Assembly: GCF_009745975.1 (NCBI RefSeq)
Contig: NZ_WHOL01000107.1
Span: forward strand, 288,838-352,837
Length of the DNA: 64,000 nucleotides
Direction of reading: 5' to 3'
Origin: Actinokineospora pegani
GTDB taxonomy: Bacteria > Actinomycetota > Actinomycetes > Mycobacteriales > Pseudonocardiaceae
Shown: positions 26,317-35,479 of the stretch, one piece after another
How positions within the stretch are numbered: the first letter of the stretch is position 1
Layout of the letters: each line of letters begins with the position of its first letter
Position numbers and translations under genes: made by a program
The notes under the pieces: model-generated
What the model saw: the letters and a program-made list of their open reading frames with translations, nothing else
What the model was told of the DNA's origin: nothing
Databases searched by the model: none

Positions 26317-27792
26317 ATGGGCCAACCGTCCGGGTGGACCGGCAAAACCGCCGCCGCTCTCCAAGCCGCTCTGCGCATGTCCCAGGAACGCTTCGCCGAA
26401 CACCTCGGCATCGCCCCACGCACCGTCGCGACTTGGCACCAGAAGCCGGACACCCGACCCAAGTCGGAAATGCAACAGCTCCTCGACACCGCCCTATCCC
26501 AAGCCGCCCCCGACGCCCGCGCCCGCTACCACGCCCTCACCACGGCCCCCGCCGCTCCGCCCGCCCCGGAGATCTCCCAGCGCCTGACCACAGACCGGCA
26601 CATCACCGCCGCCCTCGACTGGCTCGACCGCCACGCCCAGTGGACACCCGGCACCGCCCGCGCCCGAGTCGCCGACCGCGTCACCCACCTGAGCGTCGCC
26701 GAGATCCGCGACCGCGGCCTCCGCCGCTCCCGCATCACCCAACGCGACATCGCCGCCGCCCTCACCACCTACTACGGCCCCACCGGCATCTACGCAGGAA
26801 CCAGCATCCTCACCGCCCCGGACTGGCTCGACCTGCGCGCACCCCTCACCGGCAACCCGGTCACCATCACCCCCGCCCCGGCCACCCCGCTCACCCTCAC
26901 CGAGCCCGCCGCCGACGCCGCCGTGACCCGTATCGCCGAAACCCTCGCCCTAGGCACCCGCATCACCAACAACCCGCTCTACCGCCTCACCGCCATCACC
27001 CCGCCCACCCTCGCCGCCACCTACACGCAAGCCAACTTCATCGACTACGCCCTCACCCTCGACCTCCTCGAAGCCGAACTCGTCGACGCGCTAGCCGACA
27101 ACCGCTCAACCCTGCCCCTCCGCGACACCTACCTCCCCACCACCGCCGCAGTCCTCGACCTCCCCAACCGCCTCTGCGCCGGTGGCGTCCTGGCGCTGAC
27201 CGCCATCGCCCGCGAAGACGACTACCTCCTCCTAGTCCAAGAGCGCTCCGGCCACGTCATCAACGCCGCCCGCCGCCTGGCCCCCATCCCCAAGGGCTTC
27301 CATCAACCCCTCTCCGACCTCCGGGCCGACGCCCAGATCGGAGCCACCCTGTTCCGCGAGATGGAAGAAGAACTTTTCGGCCGCGAGGACATCGACGGCA
27401 CCCTCGGCGACATCCGCAGCGCCGACCCCATGCACCCCTCGCGTCTCTCCGAGCCCCTGCGCTGGCTGCTGGCCGAACCCGGTCGTCTCACCCTTGAATC
27501 CACCGGCTTCGGTCTCAACCTGGTCAGCGGAAACTATGAATTTCCCTGCCTCATCACCATCAACGACCCCCAATTCTGGGCAGAACACGGCGGCACGATC
27601 GAAGCCAACTGGGAATCCACCACCCTGCGCCGATACTCCACCAGAGACCCCCAACTCATCACCGAACTCCTCGCCGACGACGCATGGAGCAACGAAGGTC
27701 TCTTCGCTACCCTGCAAGCCATCCGCCGACTCACCGAAACCGGCGGCCACCGCGTGGACCTTCCACGAATCGAATGGGAGATCAGTAAGTGA
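26317..27792 (+). CDS. HTH plus Nudix-like protein, copy 1 (possible transfer-immunity protein)
   Basis: A 491-residue protein. Residues 5-60 form an XRE-type HTH (ALRMSQERFAEHLGIAPRTVATW), followed by a long middle region. From about residue 300 comes a Nudix-like segment: AIAREDDYLLLVQERSG, then PIPKGFHQPL, then GATLFREMEEELFG, which keeps the R-E-x-x-E-E-L core of the Nudix box but with altered spacing to the glycine. It is a clear paralogue of the minus-strand protein at 28125-29543 (shared motifs VNAA-R-LA-IPKGFH, GLNLVSGNYEF, EANWES). In the AICE pSAM2 the Nudix protein Pif blocks redundant transfer; a similar role is inferred. Overlaps the cupin gene by GTGA. Confidence 0.72.
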   Translation: MGQPSGWTGKTAAALQAALRMSQERFAEHLGIAPRTVATWHQKPDTRPKSEMQQLLDTALSQAAPDARARYHALTTAPAAPPAPEISQRLTTDRHITAALDWLDRHAQWTPGTARARVADRVTHLSVAEIRDRGLRRSRITQRDIAAALTTYYGPTGIYAGTSILTAPDWLDLRAPLTGNPVTITPAPATPLTLTEPAADAAVTRIAETLALGTRITNNPLYRLTAITPPTLAATYTQANFIDYALTLDLLEAELVDALADNRSTLPLRDTYLPTTAAVLDLPNRLCAGGVLALTAIAREDDYLLLVQERSGHVINAARRLAPIPKGFHQPLSDLRADAQIGATLFREMEEELFGREDIDGTLGDIRSADPMHPSRLSEPLRWLLAEPGRLTLESTGFGLNLVSGNYEFPCLITINDPQFWAEHGGTIEANWESTTLRRYSTRDPQLITELLADDAWSNEGLFATLQAIRRLTETGGHRVDLPRIEWEISK

Positions 27793-28136
27793 GCACCTGG
27801 TCAGCCGGTAACGCCAACGACGACGGAGCACCCACCCGCGGCTGGCTGGTCGGCCACTTCATCGACCCCACCGAGGGCGTCCGCCACCAAGACGGCGTTG
27901 AGGTCAAGTGGGCCCACCACCCCCCAGGCGACAAGCGCACCGAGTGGACCGCCGACGACCAGCGCACCACCCTGGTCATCCTCATCAGCGGCAACTTCCG
28001 GGTCGACGTCACCGGCGGTTCCGCCACCCTGTCTAAGCAGGGCGACTACATCATGTGGGGGGCAGGAGTCGATCACTCCTGGGAAGCCGCCGAGCAGTCC
28101 ATCGTCCTGACTGTCCGCTGGCCCTCAGCCACCTAG
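27789..28136 (+). CDS. Cupin-fold protein
   Basis: A 115-residue single cupin domain. VEVKWAHHPPGDKRTEWT leads to TTLVILISGNFRVDVTGGSATLSKQGDYIMWGAGVDHSWEA, with the G-D-Y ... H-S-W pattern of cupin motif 2. It is translationally coupled to the HTH-Nudix-like gene (GTGA overlap). Its stop overlaps the convergent copy-2 gene by 12 bases. It may bind a small ligand or nucleotide related to the Nudix-like partner; this is inference. Confidence 0.75.
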   Translation: MSTWSAGNANDDGAPTRGWLVGHFIDPTEGVRHQDGVEVKWAHHPPGDKRTEWTADDQRTTLVILISGNFRVDVTGGSATLSKQGDYIMWGAGVDHSWEAAEQSIVLTVRWPSAT

Positions 28137-29543
28137 CCCCACCTCGACCGCAGGCAGCTCCACCCGATCCCCACCAATCTCCCGCAACCGCGCCAACCCC
28201 AGCAACAGCGCGAAAAGGCCCTCATTGCTCCACCGATCATCGGCAATGAGGGCCTTCATGCTGTCCGCATCCCGAGTCGAATAGAGCATCAACCCCGCAG
28301 ACTCCCAATTCGCCTCGATCGACCCACCAAACCGCTCCCAAAACTCCGGCTCATCCACCACAACCAACCCAGCGAACTCGTAATTACCGCTGACCAGGTT
28401 CAAGCCCACCCCGGTGCACTCAACCCGCAACCGCCCAGGCCCACCAGTCAGCCACCGCATCGGCTCACTCAGCCGTGACTCATGCATCGGCGCTGCCATC
28501 CGCACGCCCCCGGCCGTGCTGTCGACCTCCCCACGCCCAAACAACTCCTCCTCCAACTCCCGCATCACCGTCGCCCCGAGCCCCACATCCCCGCGAACGT
28601 CGTTCAACGGCCCGTGAAACCCCTTCGGAATCACCGCCAACCGCCCCGCCGCATTCACCACCTGCCGCGACCGCTCCTGCACCAACACCACGAAGTCACC
28701 CCCAGGCCGCGCCACCGCAAACACCGCAGGCACCCCACCCACACACAATCGCCCACCCACATCGAACACAGAACCCAAGTCCGGCAACAACTCCTCTCGC
28801 AACAACATCACCCCACCCGACGCCGCAACCTCCACCAACTCCCGCTCCAACAAATCCCCCGTCAACGCATAGTCCACAAACGACGCCAACCCCACGCGCC
28901 CCCGCACAACCCCATCCCCAACCCCCACGCCCACAAGCCGATACAACGGCGAATCCGTGATCCGAGCCCCCGAGACCCGCGCCTCCGCCAACCGCCGCAC
29001 CGCCCACCCAGCCCCCACCGCACTCACCCGCCCCACCTCGAACCGCTCACCCGCAGCCAACTCAAACCGGCTCATTCCAGCGCCCAACCCCAGCCACCCA
29101 GTCCGAGCAACAACCGACGTCACCACCTCCACCCCACCCAGAGACCCCCGCACCATCGCCCCAGCCCCGTAGAAGCTGCTCAGCGCCTCCACCAACGCCG
29201 CCCGCCCCACAGCCGGAACCACCCCCGCCGGAACCTCCGCGACCCGCCGCGCGCACGTCCCCGCCGTCCACCCCGCCCGCGCGTCCACCCAACCGGCCAA
29301 GTCCTCCAGCCCAGGCGCGGCGACCACCGCGCCATCCACCAGGCCGCCCACCTGCTCCACGGAGCAGCCCAACGCCTGAGCCAGCACCGGCCGCACATGC
29401 GGCATCGGGGCGTGCTCCCCGGACTCCCACGTAGCCACCGTGGTCCGATCGACTCCCAGTAGTGCCGCTAGCGCCTCCTGCGTGTGCCCAGCGGCCTTCC
29501 GTGCCGCTGCCAGCTCCGCGCGCCGCCGAAACCTGCTCACCAC
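28125..29543 (-). CDS. HTH plus Nudix-like protein, copy 2
   Basis: A 472-residue paralogue of the protein at 26317-27792, facing it. The N-terminal HTH is of different subtype (ARKAAGHTQEALAALLGVDRTTVATWESGEHAP). The conserved later part matches: VVNAAGRLAVIPKGFHGPLND, MRELEEELFGRG (Nudix-like core), GVGLNLVSGNYEFAGL, SIEANWESAGL, DRWSNEGLFALL. The start is GTG at 29543. Two divergent sequences with a common core in one element suggest either two specificities of the same immunity function or an old duplication. Confidence 0.72.
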   Translation of the reverse strand: MVSRFRRRAELAAARKAAGHTQEALAALLGVDRTTVATWESGEHAPMPHVRPVLAQALGCSVEQVGGLVDGAVVAAPGLEDLAGWVDARAGWTAGTCARRVAEVPAGVVPAVGRAALVEALSSFYGAGAMVRGSLGGVEVVTSVVARTGWLGLGAGMSRFELAAGERFEVGRVSAVGAGWAVRRLAEARVSGARITDSPLYRLVGVGVGDGVVRGRVGLASFVDYALTGDLLERELVEVAASGGVMLLREELLPDLGSVFDVGGRLCVGGVPAVFAVARPGGDFVVLVQERSRQVVNAAGRLAVIPKGFHGPLNDVRGDVGLGATVMRELEEELFGRGEVDSTAGGVRMAAPMHESRLSEPMRWLTGGPGRLRVECTGVGLNLVSGNYEFAGLVVVDEPEFWERFGGSIEANWESAGLMLYSTRDADSMKALIADDRWSNEGLFALLLGLARLREIGGDRVELPAVEVGLGG

Positions 29544-29700
29544 GCCTCCTCGCTGCCGCTGGTCAAGTCACCGTAGCAGCCGAAATCGGCCTATCGACGC
29601 ACCCCACAAAGCCCCCACACGCGTCCCCGTGGTCGCGAGTCGATGGCGCCGGTTAAGTCGAACTCACCGATCCAACCCCCGAGACAAGCGACGGGCACCC

Positions 29701-30177
29701 ATGAACCCCACCCTCACCCGACTCATCGCCACCCTCCAAGCACTGACCACCACCTCCACCCAGATCGGCTACTCCCTCGAAGCCGGATTCCTCAACCCAC
29801 CCGAGGTCCGCGAACTCGAACTCCTGGAAGCACAAATCGCCGCCACCGCCCACCGACTGCTCGCAGACCAGCACCCCGCTCCGTCCGCACCCGATTCCCC
29901 GCGTCCAACCCAAGCCCCATCCCTGAACGCCAACCTCGGCGACCTACCCCTCTACGCAGAAGAGATGCTCACCGCATACCTCGCAAAGAACCTCACCCTC
30001 AAGCAGGTCAGCGCCTTCCTCCTAGTCCTCAACGATGCGACCCACTCCGTCCGATGGCTTCTGGACAACAAGGACACCCCCCAAGGCAAGGACCTGCTGA
30101 ACGAACTCACGCTCCCCGAACTCCGATACCCGACCACCACCAACGAGGAGAAATCGGACGCCAATGGCAACGCTTAA
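29701..30177 (+). CDS. Hypothetical protein, partner of the Scr1-type regulator
   Basis: A 158-residue protein. Two helical parts (LTRLIATLQALTTTSTQIGYSLEAG and LYAEEMLTAYLAKNLTLKQVSAFLLVLND) are joined by a Pro/Ser-rich linker. No motif recognised. It overlaps the start of the DUF5753 regulator by 14 bases, so the two are co-translated. It is first in a three-gene plus-strand unit. Confidence 0.6.
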   Translation: MNPTLTRLIATLQALTTTSTQIGYSLEAGFLNPPEVRELELLEAQIAATAHRLLADQHPAPSAPDSPRPTQAPSLNANLGDLPLYAEEMLTAYLAKNLTLKQVSAFLLVLNDATHSVRWLLDNKDTPQGKDLLNELTLPELRYPTTTNEEKSDANGNA

Positions 30178-31048
30178 CCTGCGCGCCCGCATCGTCGCCG
30201 CCGAACTCAAAGCCGCCCGAACCGCAGCAGGCATCAGCACCCGCCAAGCCGCCCGCCACTGCGCCCTCTCCAACGCCTCCATCAACCGCACCGAGAACGC
30301 CCTCAGATCCATCAACCTCACCGAACTCGGCCTATACCTGGCCACCTACAACATCACCGGCCCCACCCGAAAACTCCTGATCGACCTCACCACCAACCCC
30401 GACATCCCCTGGCTCACCCTCACCCACCCCGGACTCCTCGCCGCCATCGAACGAGACGCCACCAGCACCCTCCACTACAGCGTCACCACCATCCCCACCG
30501 CCCTACTCGCCAAACCACCCCGCACCCCCACCACCGTCATCCTCGACGAAGCAGCCCTCCGCCGCGGCATCAGCACCCCCGTTACCACAGCTACCCAGCT
30601 CAACCACCTCCTCACCCTCGCCCCTCACGTCGACATCCGAGTCATTCCCTTCAAACACGGCCCCTACCTCACCCCCGGCCCCTTCACCGCCTACCGCTTC
30701 CCCAAGCAACCACCCCTCACCCTCATCAACGACCCCACCCCCGTCCTCATCGACGAAACCGACCCCCGATCCCCGCAGACACACATCCCCACCCTGCTCA
30801 CCAAATCCCTCCCCCACGACGCCTCCGCCGATCTGATCCACCACATCCTTACCGACCACGAGAAAGCAGCCGTCCACCACCCAGACACCCCTTCCCTGCT
30901 CCACCACCCCCGCAACCGGGACCCCCTGACCGCCCCACAAGCCCCTGTCCCAGCCCAAACCCCCAGGTCAACCCCGTCCAGTCCCGTCCACCCCACCCCG
31001 TCGGCCCGTCCCACGCTGGACACCTCCCCACAGGACACCCCCGCGTGA
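30164..31048 (+). CDS. Scr1/DUF5753-type helix-turn-helix regulator
   Basis: A 294-residue regulator. The N-terminal XRE HTH reads LRARIVAAELKAARTAAGISTRQAARHCALSNASINRTE. The DUF5753 domain follows (LAAIERDATSTLHYSVTTIPTALLAK, ILDEAALRRGI, TQLNHLLTLAPHVDIRVIPF, GPFTAYRF). The last ~45 residues are a Pro/Thr-rich tail. This antitoxin-like regulator family is abundant in actinomycetes, usually next to a small DUF397 protein; here its neighbours are different. Overlaps the next gene by GTGA. Confidence 0.85.
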   Translation: MATLNLRARIVAAELKAARTAAGISTRQAARHCALSNASINRTENALRSINLTELGLYLATYNITGPTRKLLIDLTTNPDIPWLTLTHPGLLAAIERDATSTLHYSVTTIPTALLAKPPRTPTTVILDEAALRRGISTPVTTATQLNHLLTLAPHVDIRVIPFKHGPYLTPGPFTAYRFPKQPPLTLINDPTPVLIDETDPRSPQTHIPTLLTKSLPHDASADLIHHILTDHEKAAVHHPDTPSLLHHPRNRDPLTAPQAPVPAQTPRSTPSSPVHPTPSARPTLDTSPQDTPA

Positions 31049-31753
31049 GCCCCCGCCCCCAACTGAAGGTCACCTGGGGCCCCGGCACCACCCCCGCCGT
31101 CCCCTACATCGCCATGTGGTCCAGCGAGAAGACCAAGAAGTCCACCCTCACCACCCGCAACAACCGCCTCGCCTACATCGACGAATCCCCCGCCGACCGC
31201 TACCACCACGGCCCCCACACCGTCCTCTGGGAACGCGTCACCACAACCCCCAACAACGGCACCCCCCAGTTCGCCCGCATTCACCCCCTCCGCCAACGCA
31301 CCGCCATGCACCACCTCCTCTGCCAAGTCTGCGCAGGCCCCGCCACCACCACCGACGACGCCCACCTCTGGCTCATCAGCGACCCACTCCCCACCCACTG
31401 CACCACCCCGAACCCGCTCATCAGCGAACCCCCCATCTGCACCCCCTGCGCCCGCCGCTCCATGACTCTCTGCCCCCGCCTCCGCCACACCAAGACCCTC
31501 CTTCAAGTCCATGACGCTCCCATTGCGGGCATTCAGGGGAGTCGTTTACAACCGCCGCCCAAGCCATCCCACTCCTGTCGACGCCGACACCCACGCCTTC
31601 AATGCCCTTATAACCCCTTGGATGATCGCCAGCAAACTCGTGCGCAGTCTTGACTACTATGAGGTCCCAATTATCGACGACTGGCTCGCGAGGAATGTAA
31701 ACGATTCTAAAGGCAGACACACGAGAAAGCGGCACGTAATCCCGACAAATTGA
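31045..31753 (+). pseudogene. Zinc-cysteine hypothetical protein, frameshifted near 31500
   Basis: From the GTG at 31045 the frame encodes ~150 good residues with two Cys pairs (CQVCAG and CTPCARR) that look like a zinc site. After about 31500 that frame turns into Ser/Pro/Arg-rich noise. In the +1 phase from 31511 the sense continues as TLPLRAFRGVVYNRRP ... MIASKLVRSLDYYEVPIIDDWLAR, a plausible C-terminus, up to 31753. A single frameshift therefore splits the gene. The DNA becomes visibly more AT-rich at the same place, close to the left edge of the next insert. Confidence 0.55.
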
Positions 31754-32239
31754 AACGTTATTCTCGAATGACCAAAAAATGGAGATTGTTCAATAGAACT
31801 TCGACGCGTCAACGCTGGCATTGCCCTCTCGTTAGAAGGTTTGCCGTCGAATACATGCTCGTGACGAGCATCCTCTGCGCCTGCGATTGGATGCTGAACA
31901 CTGCTCTAATTGCGGTCACTTATTACTATATTGATGGATTGGTCAGCACGAGATCTCTACTTGCGGCTACCATTCTTGTCGAAATATGGATCACCGGCCG
32001 GTCATCTTCCATTGGGCAAGATCGGTTTTCAGATTGTTCCGCTGGATCAGTGGAAGCGAATGTTTCATCTCCGCACCACGAAATTTGGGCGACTGATTAA
32101 GTTCTTATTAATTTCGGCCAACTGCTCCGACCTCTCGTCGACCATAAGAACCGAGATGATTATCCAAATCCCGGCACTGCTAGTTCCACGGTAGACCTAC
32201 TTAGCGCCATCCGCGTCCCGGCAAACATCATTGGTTTGG
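31754..32239. other. AT-rich stretch without a convincing gene
   Basis: About 490 bases of clearly lower GC. Open frames at 31750-32100 and 31910-32194 (plus) overlap each other; the first encodes hydrophobic pieces (MLVTSILCACDWMLNTALIAV), the second a piece reading DQWKRMFHLRTTKFGRL. Neither has a good start. It may be the decayed rest of a membrane-protein gene. I cannot support a specific call. Confidence 0.4.
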
Positions 32240-32707
32240 TTATTCCACTGGAGCCGAGCTACTCGATATCGGAGTACTATGAAGGTTTCCTTGAGTTCTA
32301 ACTGCGACCCAGGAACTCATCTCTTCTTGTTCAATTCGAGTGATCGCTTGAACTAGTTCGCCTTCTTTGGAGATAGGATTGTCGTATGGGGGCAGACTCA
32401 TCTTGAACAAGCGCCTTTCCGCTTCGATAGATTCGCGTGCTCGACTGAATCTCAAATAGTTCTCATGCCAGTTAAAAATCGATTTAAGGCCGGAAAGCAT
32501 CACAATCCCCACGCCCGTAACCGCGGGAATCCATGGCCACTCAGGAATGATAACTACCGACGCTGGGATGCTCGCCGATAGGAACAACAGGACAATCTCG
32601 GCCAGTCGGTGTGAGCGACGGGTTCTAATTGATCTTATTAGATACCAATTGTAAGAATTATCCGCGATTTCGAGTGCATAGTTTTCTGGTTTCGTTTGTT
32701 GTGTCAC
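32240..32707 (-). CDS. SLATT/DUF4231-type two-transmembrane protein
   Basis: A 155-residue protein. After a soluble start (YALEIADNSYNWYLIRSIRTRRSHR) come two adjacent helices (IVLLFLSASIPASVVII and WIPAVTGVGIVMLSGLKSIF). They are followed by NWHENYLRFSRARESIEAERRLFKMSLPPYDN, the W-x-x-Y-x-x-x-R/E pattern of the DUF4231/SLATT family, and a soluble tail. SLATT proteins are predicted membrane-pore effectors of nucleotide-signal and TIR-linked conflict systems. The GTG at 32707 has GAGGGG seven bases upstream; the longer frame would start with TTG at 32731. It lies 113 bases downstream of the TIR-like gene on the same strand. Confidence 0.7.
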   Translation of the reverse strand: MTQQTKPENYALEIADNSYNWYLIRSIRTRRSHRLAEIVLLFLSASIPASVVIIPEWPWIPAVTGVGIVMLSGLKSIFNWHENYLRFSRARESIEAERRLFKMSLPPYDNPISKEGELVQAITRIEQEEMSSWVAVRTQGNLHSTPISSSSAPVE

Positions 32708-32820
32708 CAAAATCCCCTCGTGCGGTGTCAATCAAGAATCGCGGTCTGAAGTGGCCAGCAATTCCTATTGGCCCGTCAATAAGTTTCCAATTGTTGGAGC
32801 TTGAGTTAGATCGGCTCGTG

Positions 32821-33678
32821 CTAAATCGCTTGGTTCAAGTCGATGGCAATACCCGCATCTCGAAGCTCGGTAGCCAGTTTCATTTTCCAGCTACCTTCGT
32901 CGAGCTTGATGTAAACGACTCCAGCAAAATCACTTGGAATCTCTACTCCTGGTTCATGTATAGCTGCAACTTTATCCCTACCCAACAACCCGAGGAACAA
33001 GCCCAGCTCGAGGACAACATTTTGACGGGCTCTTGGTTTCCAGTCACCACTCCCTGACACTCGCCCGTCATCGTCTCCAGTTAGCAACACCACCGCGTAA
33101 GCAGCGCGACGTGCCGCTTCTAGCAACTTACCTAAAACATCATGTCCCTGACTAGATTGGTCCTCCAGTACAACCACTCTACGGTCGGTTACCTGCCCAA
33201 GGAATCGGCGGAGTTCTTCGCGCTTATGAAGCGCGTGACCGTGAACGATAAAAATCGAGTCGCCTTCGGTTGCGGCGCTTTTAGGTTCAGCTCCAGACGT
33301 TTGATTGGTCTGGTATACGTCTAGACGACGGGCAATCGATCGCAAGGTTTCTATTTTCGCCCTCAGGACCTCAACTAGGTCACCGAGTCTCTCTGCCGGA
33401 ATCCCGGCGGAGCCCTTATCCATGGCAAGATCCATTATTTTGATTGCCATGGAGTTGTAGTCATTTGAGGGAGTGACCGTCATCCACCCGCTAGCGTCGA
33501 AAGCGCTATCCAACAAAGCCTTATTGTAATCGTCCCAGTCAAAAAAGGCTTTCTTTATTGCAGACAGCTCCGCTTCCGACTCTCTCGGAAGTTCAAGAAT
33601 TGCTTCACCTTTCTTGGCGCAGGCTTCAAGCTTAGGTTCAAGTTCCGACGGCGATACTACAAGAGTTATGTTAGGCAT
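32821..33678 (-). CDS. TIR-like nucleotide-binding protein (CAP12/Pycsar effector type)
   Basis: A 285-residue protein in two parts. Residues 1-140 are helical and of unknown family (AFFDWDDYNKALLDSAFD, LVEVLRAKIETLRSIARRLD). Residues 145-280 form the TIR-like domain of the CAP12/Pycsar-effector group: IFIVHGHALHKREELRRFL, VVVLEDQSSQGHDVLGKLLE, YAVVLLTGDDDGRV, RARQNVVLELGLFLGLLGRDKV and EIPSDFAGVVYIKLDE. Known members with this core degrade NAD+ when triggered by a cyclic nucleotide. No cyclase gene is seen nearby, so the trigger is unknown. The ATG at 33678 follows a TATAAT by only eight bases, so the mRNA may be leaderless. Confidence 0.82.
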   Translation of the reverse strand: MPNITLVVSPSELEPKLEACAKKGEAILELPRESEAELSAIKKAFFDWDDYNKALLDSAFDASGWMTVTPSNDYNSMAIKIMDLAMDKGSAGIPAERLGDLVEVLRAKIETLRSIARRLDVYQTNQTSGAEPKSAATEGDSIFIVHGHALHKREELRRFLGQVTDRRVVVLEDQSSQGHDVLGKLLEAARRAAYAVVLLTGDDDGRVSGSGDWKPRARQNVVLELGLFLGLLGRDKVAAIHEPGVEIPSDFAGVVYIKLDEGSWKMKLATELRDAGIAIDLNQAI

Positions 33679-33686
33679 AGCCCGAA

Positions 33687-33692
33687 ATTATA
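33687..33692 (-). promoter_or_regulatory. -10 box of the TIR-like gene
   Basis: On the minus strand TATAAT occupies 33692-33687, only eight bases before the ATG whose first base is 33678. Transcription would start at or next to the ATG, giving a leaderless message. No convincing -35 hexamer is seen at 17-base spacing. Confidence 0.4.
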
Positions 33693-34021
33693 CCGTGGAC
33701 CGGCTATGGCCATACACTGACTGGTACAACGCCGACTTGCTTCAACACAACAGCAGTGTTCGTGGACATTTCCTCGAAGTTAAGAAAGCACGAAACGACT
33801 CAGAAGTTCTTGATCAACAGCCCATCTCGTCGGCAAACTTTTTGTATATTGGTGGGCGAAATTGATCGAGTTTGTAGTATTCCCGCCCCGCCAAGACTTG
33901 AACTTTCCGACGCGTCAACAGCTTGGCCACCACCGCAGTTCGAATACGATCCGCATGGCTCATTAGTGATCTCTAACACATACGATATGGTAAATGAATC
34001 TGAAAGGTTGGGGCAACAATT
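33693..34021. other. AT-richer spacer between the two TIR-type genes
   Basis: About 330 bases without a supported gene. Short plus-strand frames (33614-33865, 33756-34025) lack ribosome binding sites and family features. The right part must hold the end of the TIR gene transcript and the left part the promoter of the TIR-like gene. Confidence 0.4.
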
Positions 34022-35185
34022 CTAATCAACAGCGTTCTGCTGCTCGACCTCATCGACCCAAGTCTTGAAATGACTTCGAGATTCTGCGAAACGAAGAAGT
34101 GCGGTCTGCAAATTTTGCAAAGGTCGGTCCAAGCGCGCCGAGGCACCCTTTGAACCCTCAATTGATGCGATTAGACCATTAACTTGACCCGTGGATTCGA
34201 TGCCACTGTTGCCCAGCTTTCTAATGTTTTCCAAGAATTCTACTAATTGTGCAGCCTCCGGCCCGTTGCTCAAGCTTTGAGTCGACGCCATGCGAATCAT
34301 TGTCACAATACCCGGGCTGCTATCGCTGATTGCTCGTTGAAGTTCAATAGATACTTCATCGCACTGGCTTACAATAGGGTCGATTAGTGCAGCTAGTCGA
34401 TTTGCAACAGCCAATTTCTGACTGAAAGAAGATGCCCGTCGCATCTCAGGTTCGACAACGTTCAGCTTTTCTGTATACAAATTGAGGAGGCGCCCGTATT
34501 CCTCTGTAAGTTCAGATATAGCATGGATCTTTTCTTCTGCAACGCTCATCAAATCGAGGTACCCTTCTCCCTCCTCCTTGCCTTCTGCTGTCAAGACAAC
34601 GGGATCAATAACGGTTGACCCACTGGCTTCTACCTCTGTTGAGACCTGCTCAAGAATTTCTTCAATACGCGTCGTAAGGTCGAGAATTTTTGTCATCCAT
34701 TCTTGAGAACCTGGTTCAATGGTCCGAAGGTTTGAGCCATCCATATTCTGAAGTTCTTTGACTTGAATCCAAATTTCGTCATCTGAGAAAAGTCGATCAA
34801 GGCGGTCGCGATCAAAAAGAATTATTGGAATGATCAATTTCCGACCACTCTCAGATGGCAAAAAAGCAAGAAAGTCCGTAAACTCGGATCGACACGCGGC
34901 GCTTCTCAAATAGGCTGGGGTAATAAAAGCCAACAAGATTGTTGCAGAATCCAACCCGGACCTAATGCGGTCTTGCCAACTTTCTCCCAGCCGGATTGAC
35001 TCGACATCAAGGAACGATTTAACAACTAGACCAGTCATACTAGTATAGGTTGCAGAAAGATCGCGAGATATCTTGCTTATTCTGCTATATGCCGCTTCGT
35101 CGTCGGCTCGAACGTATGAAACAAAAATTGATACGTCGCCGCTGTCAGTGTCAATCATGGGCGTTCCATCGCTACTTGCAGTCAT
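34022..35185 (-). CDS. TIR domain protein with long coiled-coil C-terminus
   Basis: A 387-residue protein. TIR domain at residues 17-150: VSIFVSYVRADDEAAYSRI, SFLDVESIRLGESWQDRI, ATILLAFITPAYLRSAACRSEFTDFLAF; the glutamate of C-R-S-E-F sits where TIR NADases have their catalytic glutamate. The remaining ~230 residues are helical with heptad character (EEKIHAISELTEEYGRLLNLY, AQLVEFLENIRKLGNSG). No transmembrane segment. It is the first gene of the minus-strand group TIR, TIR-like, SLATT in an AT-richer insert. Abortive NAD+ depletion on phage infection is the likely output (inference). The ATG at 35185 is chosen; a TTG at 35194 is also possible. Confidence 0.83.
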   Translation of the reverse strand: MTASSDGTPMIDTDSGDVSIFVSYVRADDEAAYSRISKISRDLSATYTSMTGLVVKSFLDVESIRLGESWQDRIRSGLDSATILLAFITPAYLRSAACRSEFTDFLAFLPSESGRKLIIPIILFDRDRLDRLFSDDEIWIQVKELQNMDGSNLRTIEPGSQEWMTKILDLTTRIEEILEQVSTEVEASGSTVIDPVVLTAEGKEEGEGYLDLMSVAEEKIHAISELTEEYGRLLNLYTEKLNVVEPEMRRASSFSQKLAVANRLAALIDPIVSQCDEVSIELQRAISDSSPGIVTMIRMASTQSLSNGPEAAQLVEFLENIRKLGNSGIESTGQVNGLIASIEGSKGASARLDRPLQNLQTALLRFAESRSHFKTWVDEVEQQNAVD

Positions 35186-35316
35186 GGAGACCAATGTACA
35201 CCATACGGCCGAAGCGGGTCTTTGGTCGACCCGCCGCTAGGCAACGTTCGAAAATCGCTGATCGGAATCTATGAATGAAACTTTCCACCTTGTTGTGTCG
35301 AAACTCGAAGCCTTTG

Positions 35317-35470
35317 ATGCCCCACACCCCGCGGCACGTCGTGGTCGGTTGGACCGCTCAAACCTGTGCCAGGTCGAGGAGTGGGGCCATCGTGCTCGAC
35401 ACTTGGGGGTACGTATCCCTGGGGCCTCAAGATAGGCATAAGACCGTTGATGCTTTTAGGACACTTCGCT
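35317..35470. repeat. Dispersed repeat R, diverged copy 1
   Basis: Shares with the copy at 40035 a leader (GCGGCACGTCG..GGTCGG-TGGACCGCTCAA-CCTGTG-CAGGTCGAGG), then GACACTTGGGGGTACGTATCCC and GACCGTTGATGC. The CCTCGGACAC words are damaged (GCTCGACAC and TTAGGACAC). The right end of the unit runs straight into the 3' end of a decayed recombinase gene. Confidence 0.7.
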
Positions 35471-35479
35471 ACCCACCAT

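Noticed and set aside
31910..32194. Plus-strand frame as a gene
   Set aside because: Overlaps another frame, weak start, no family; listed only as an AT-rich stretch.
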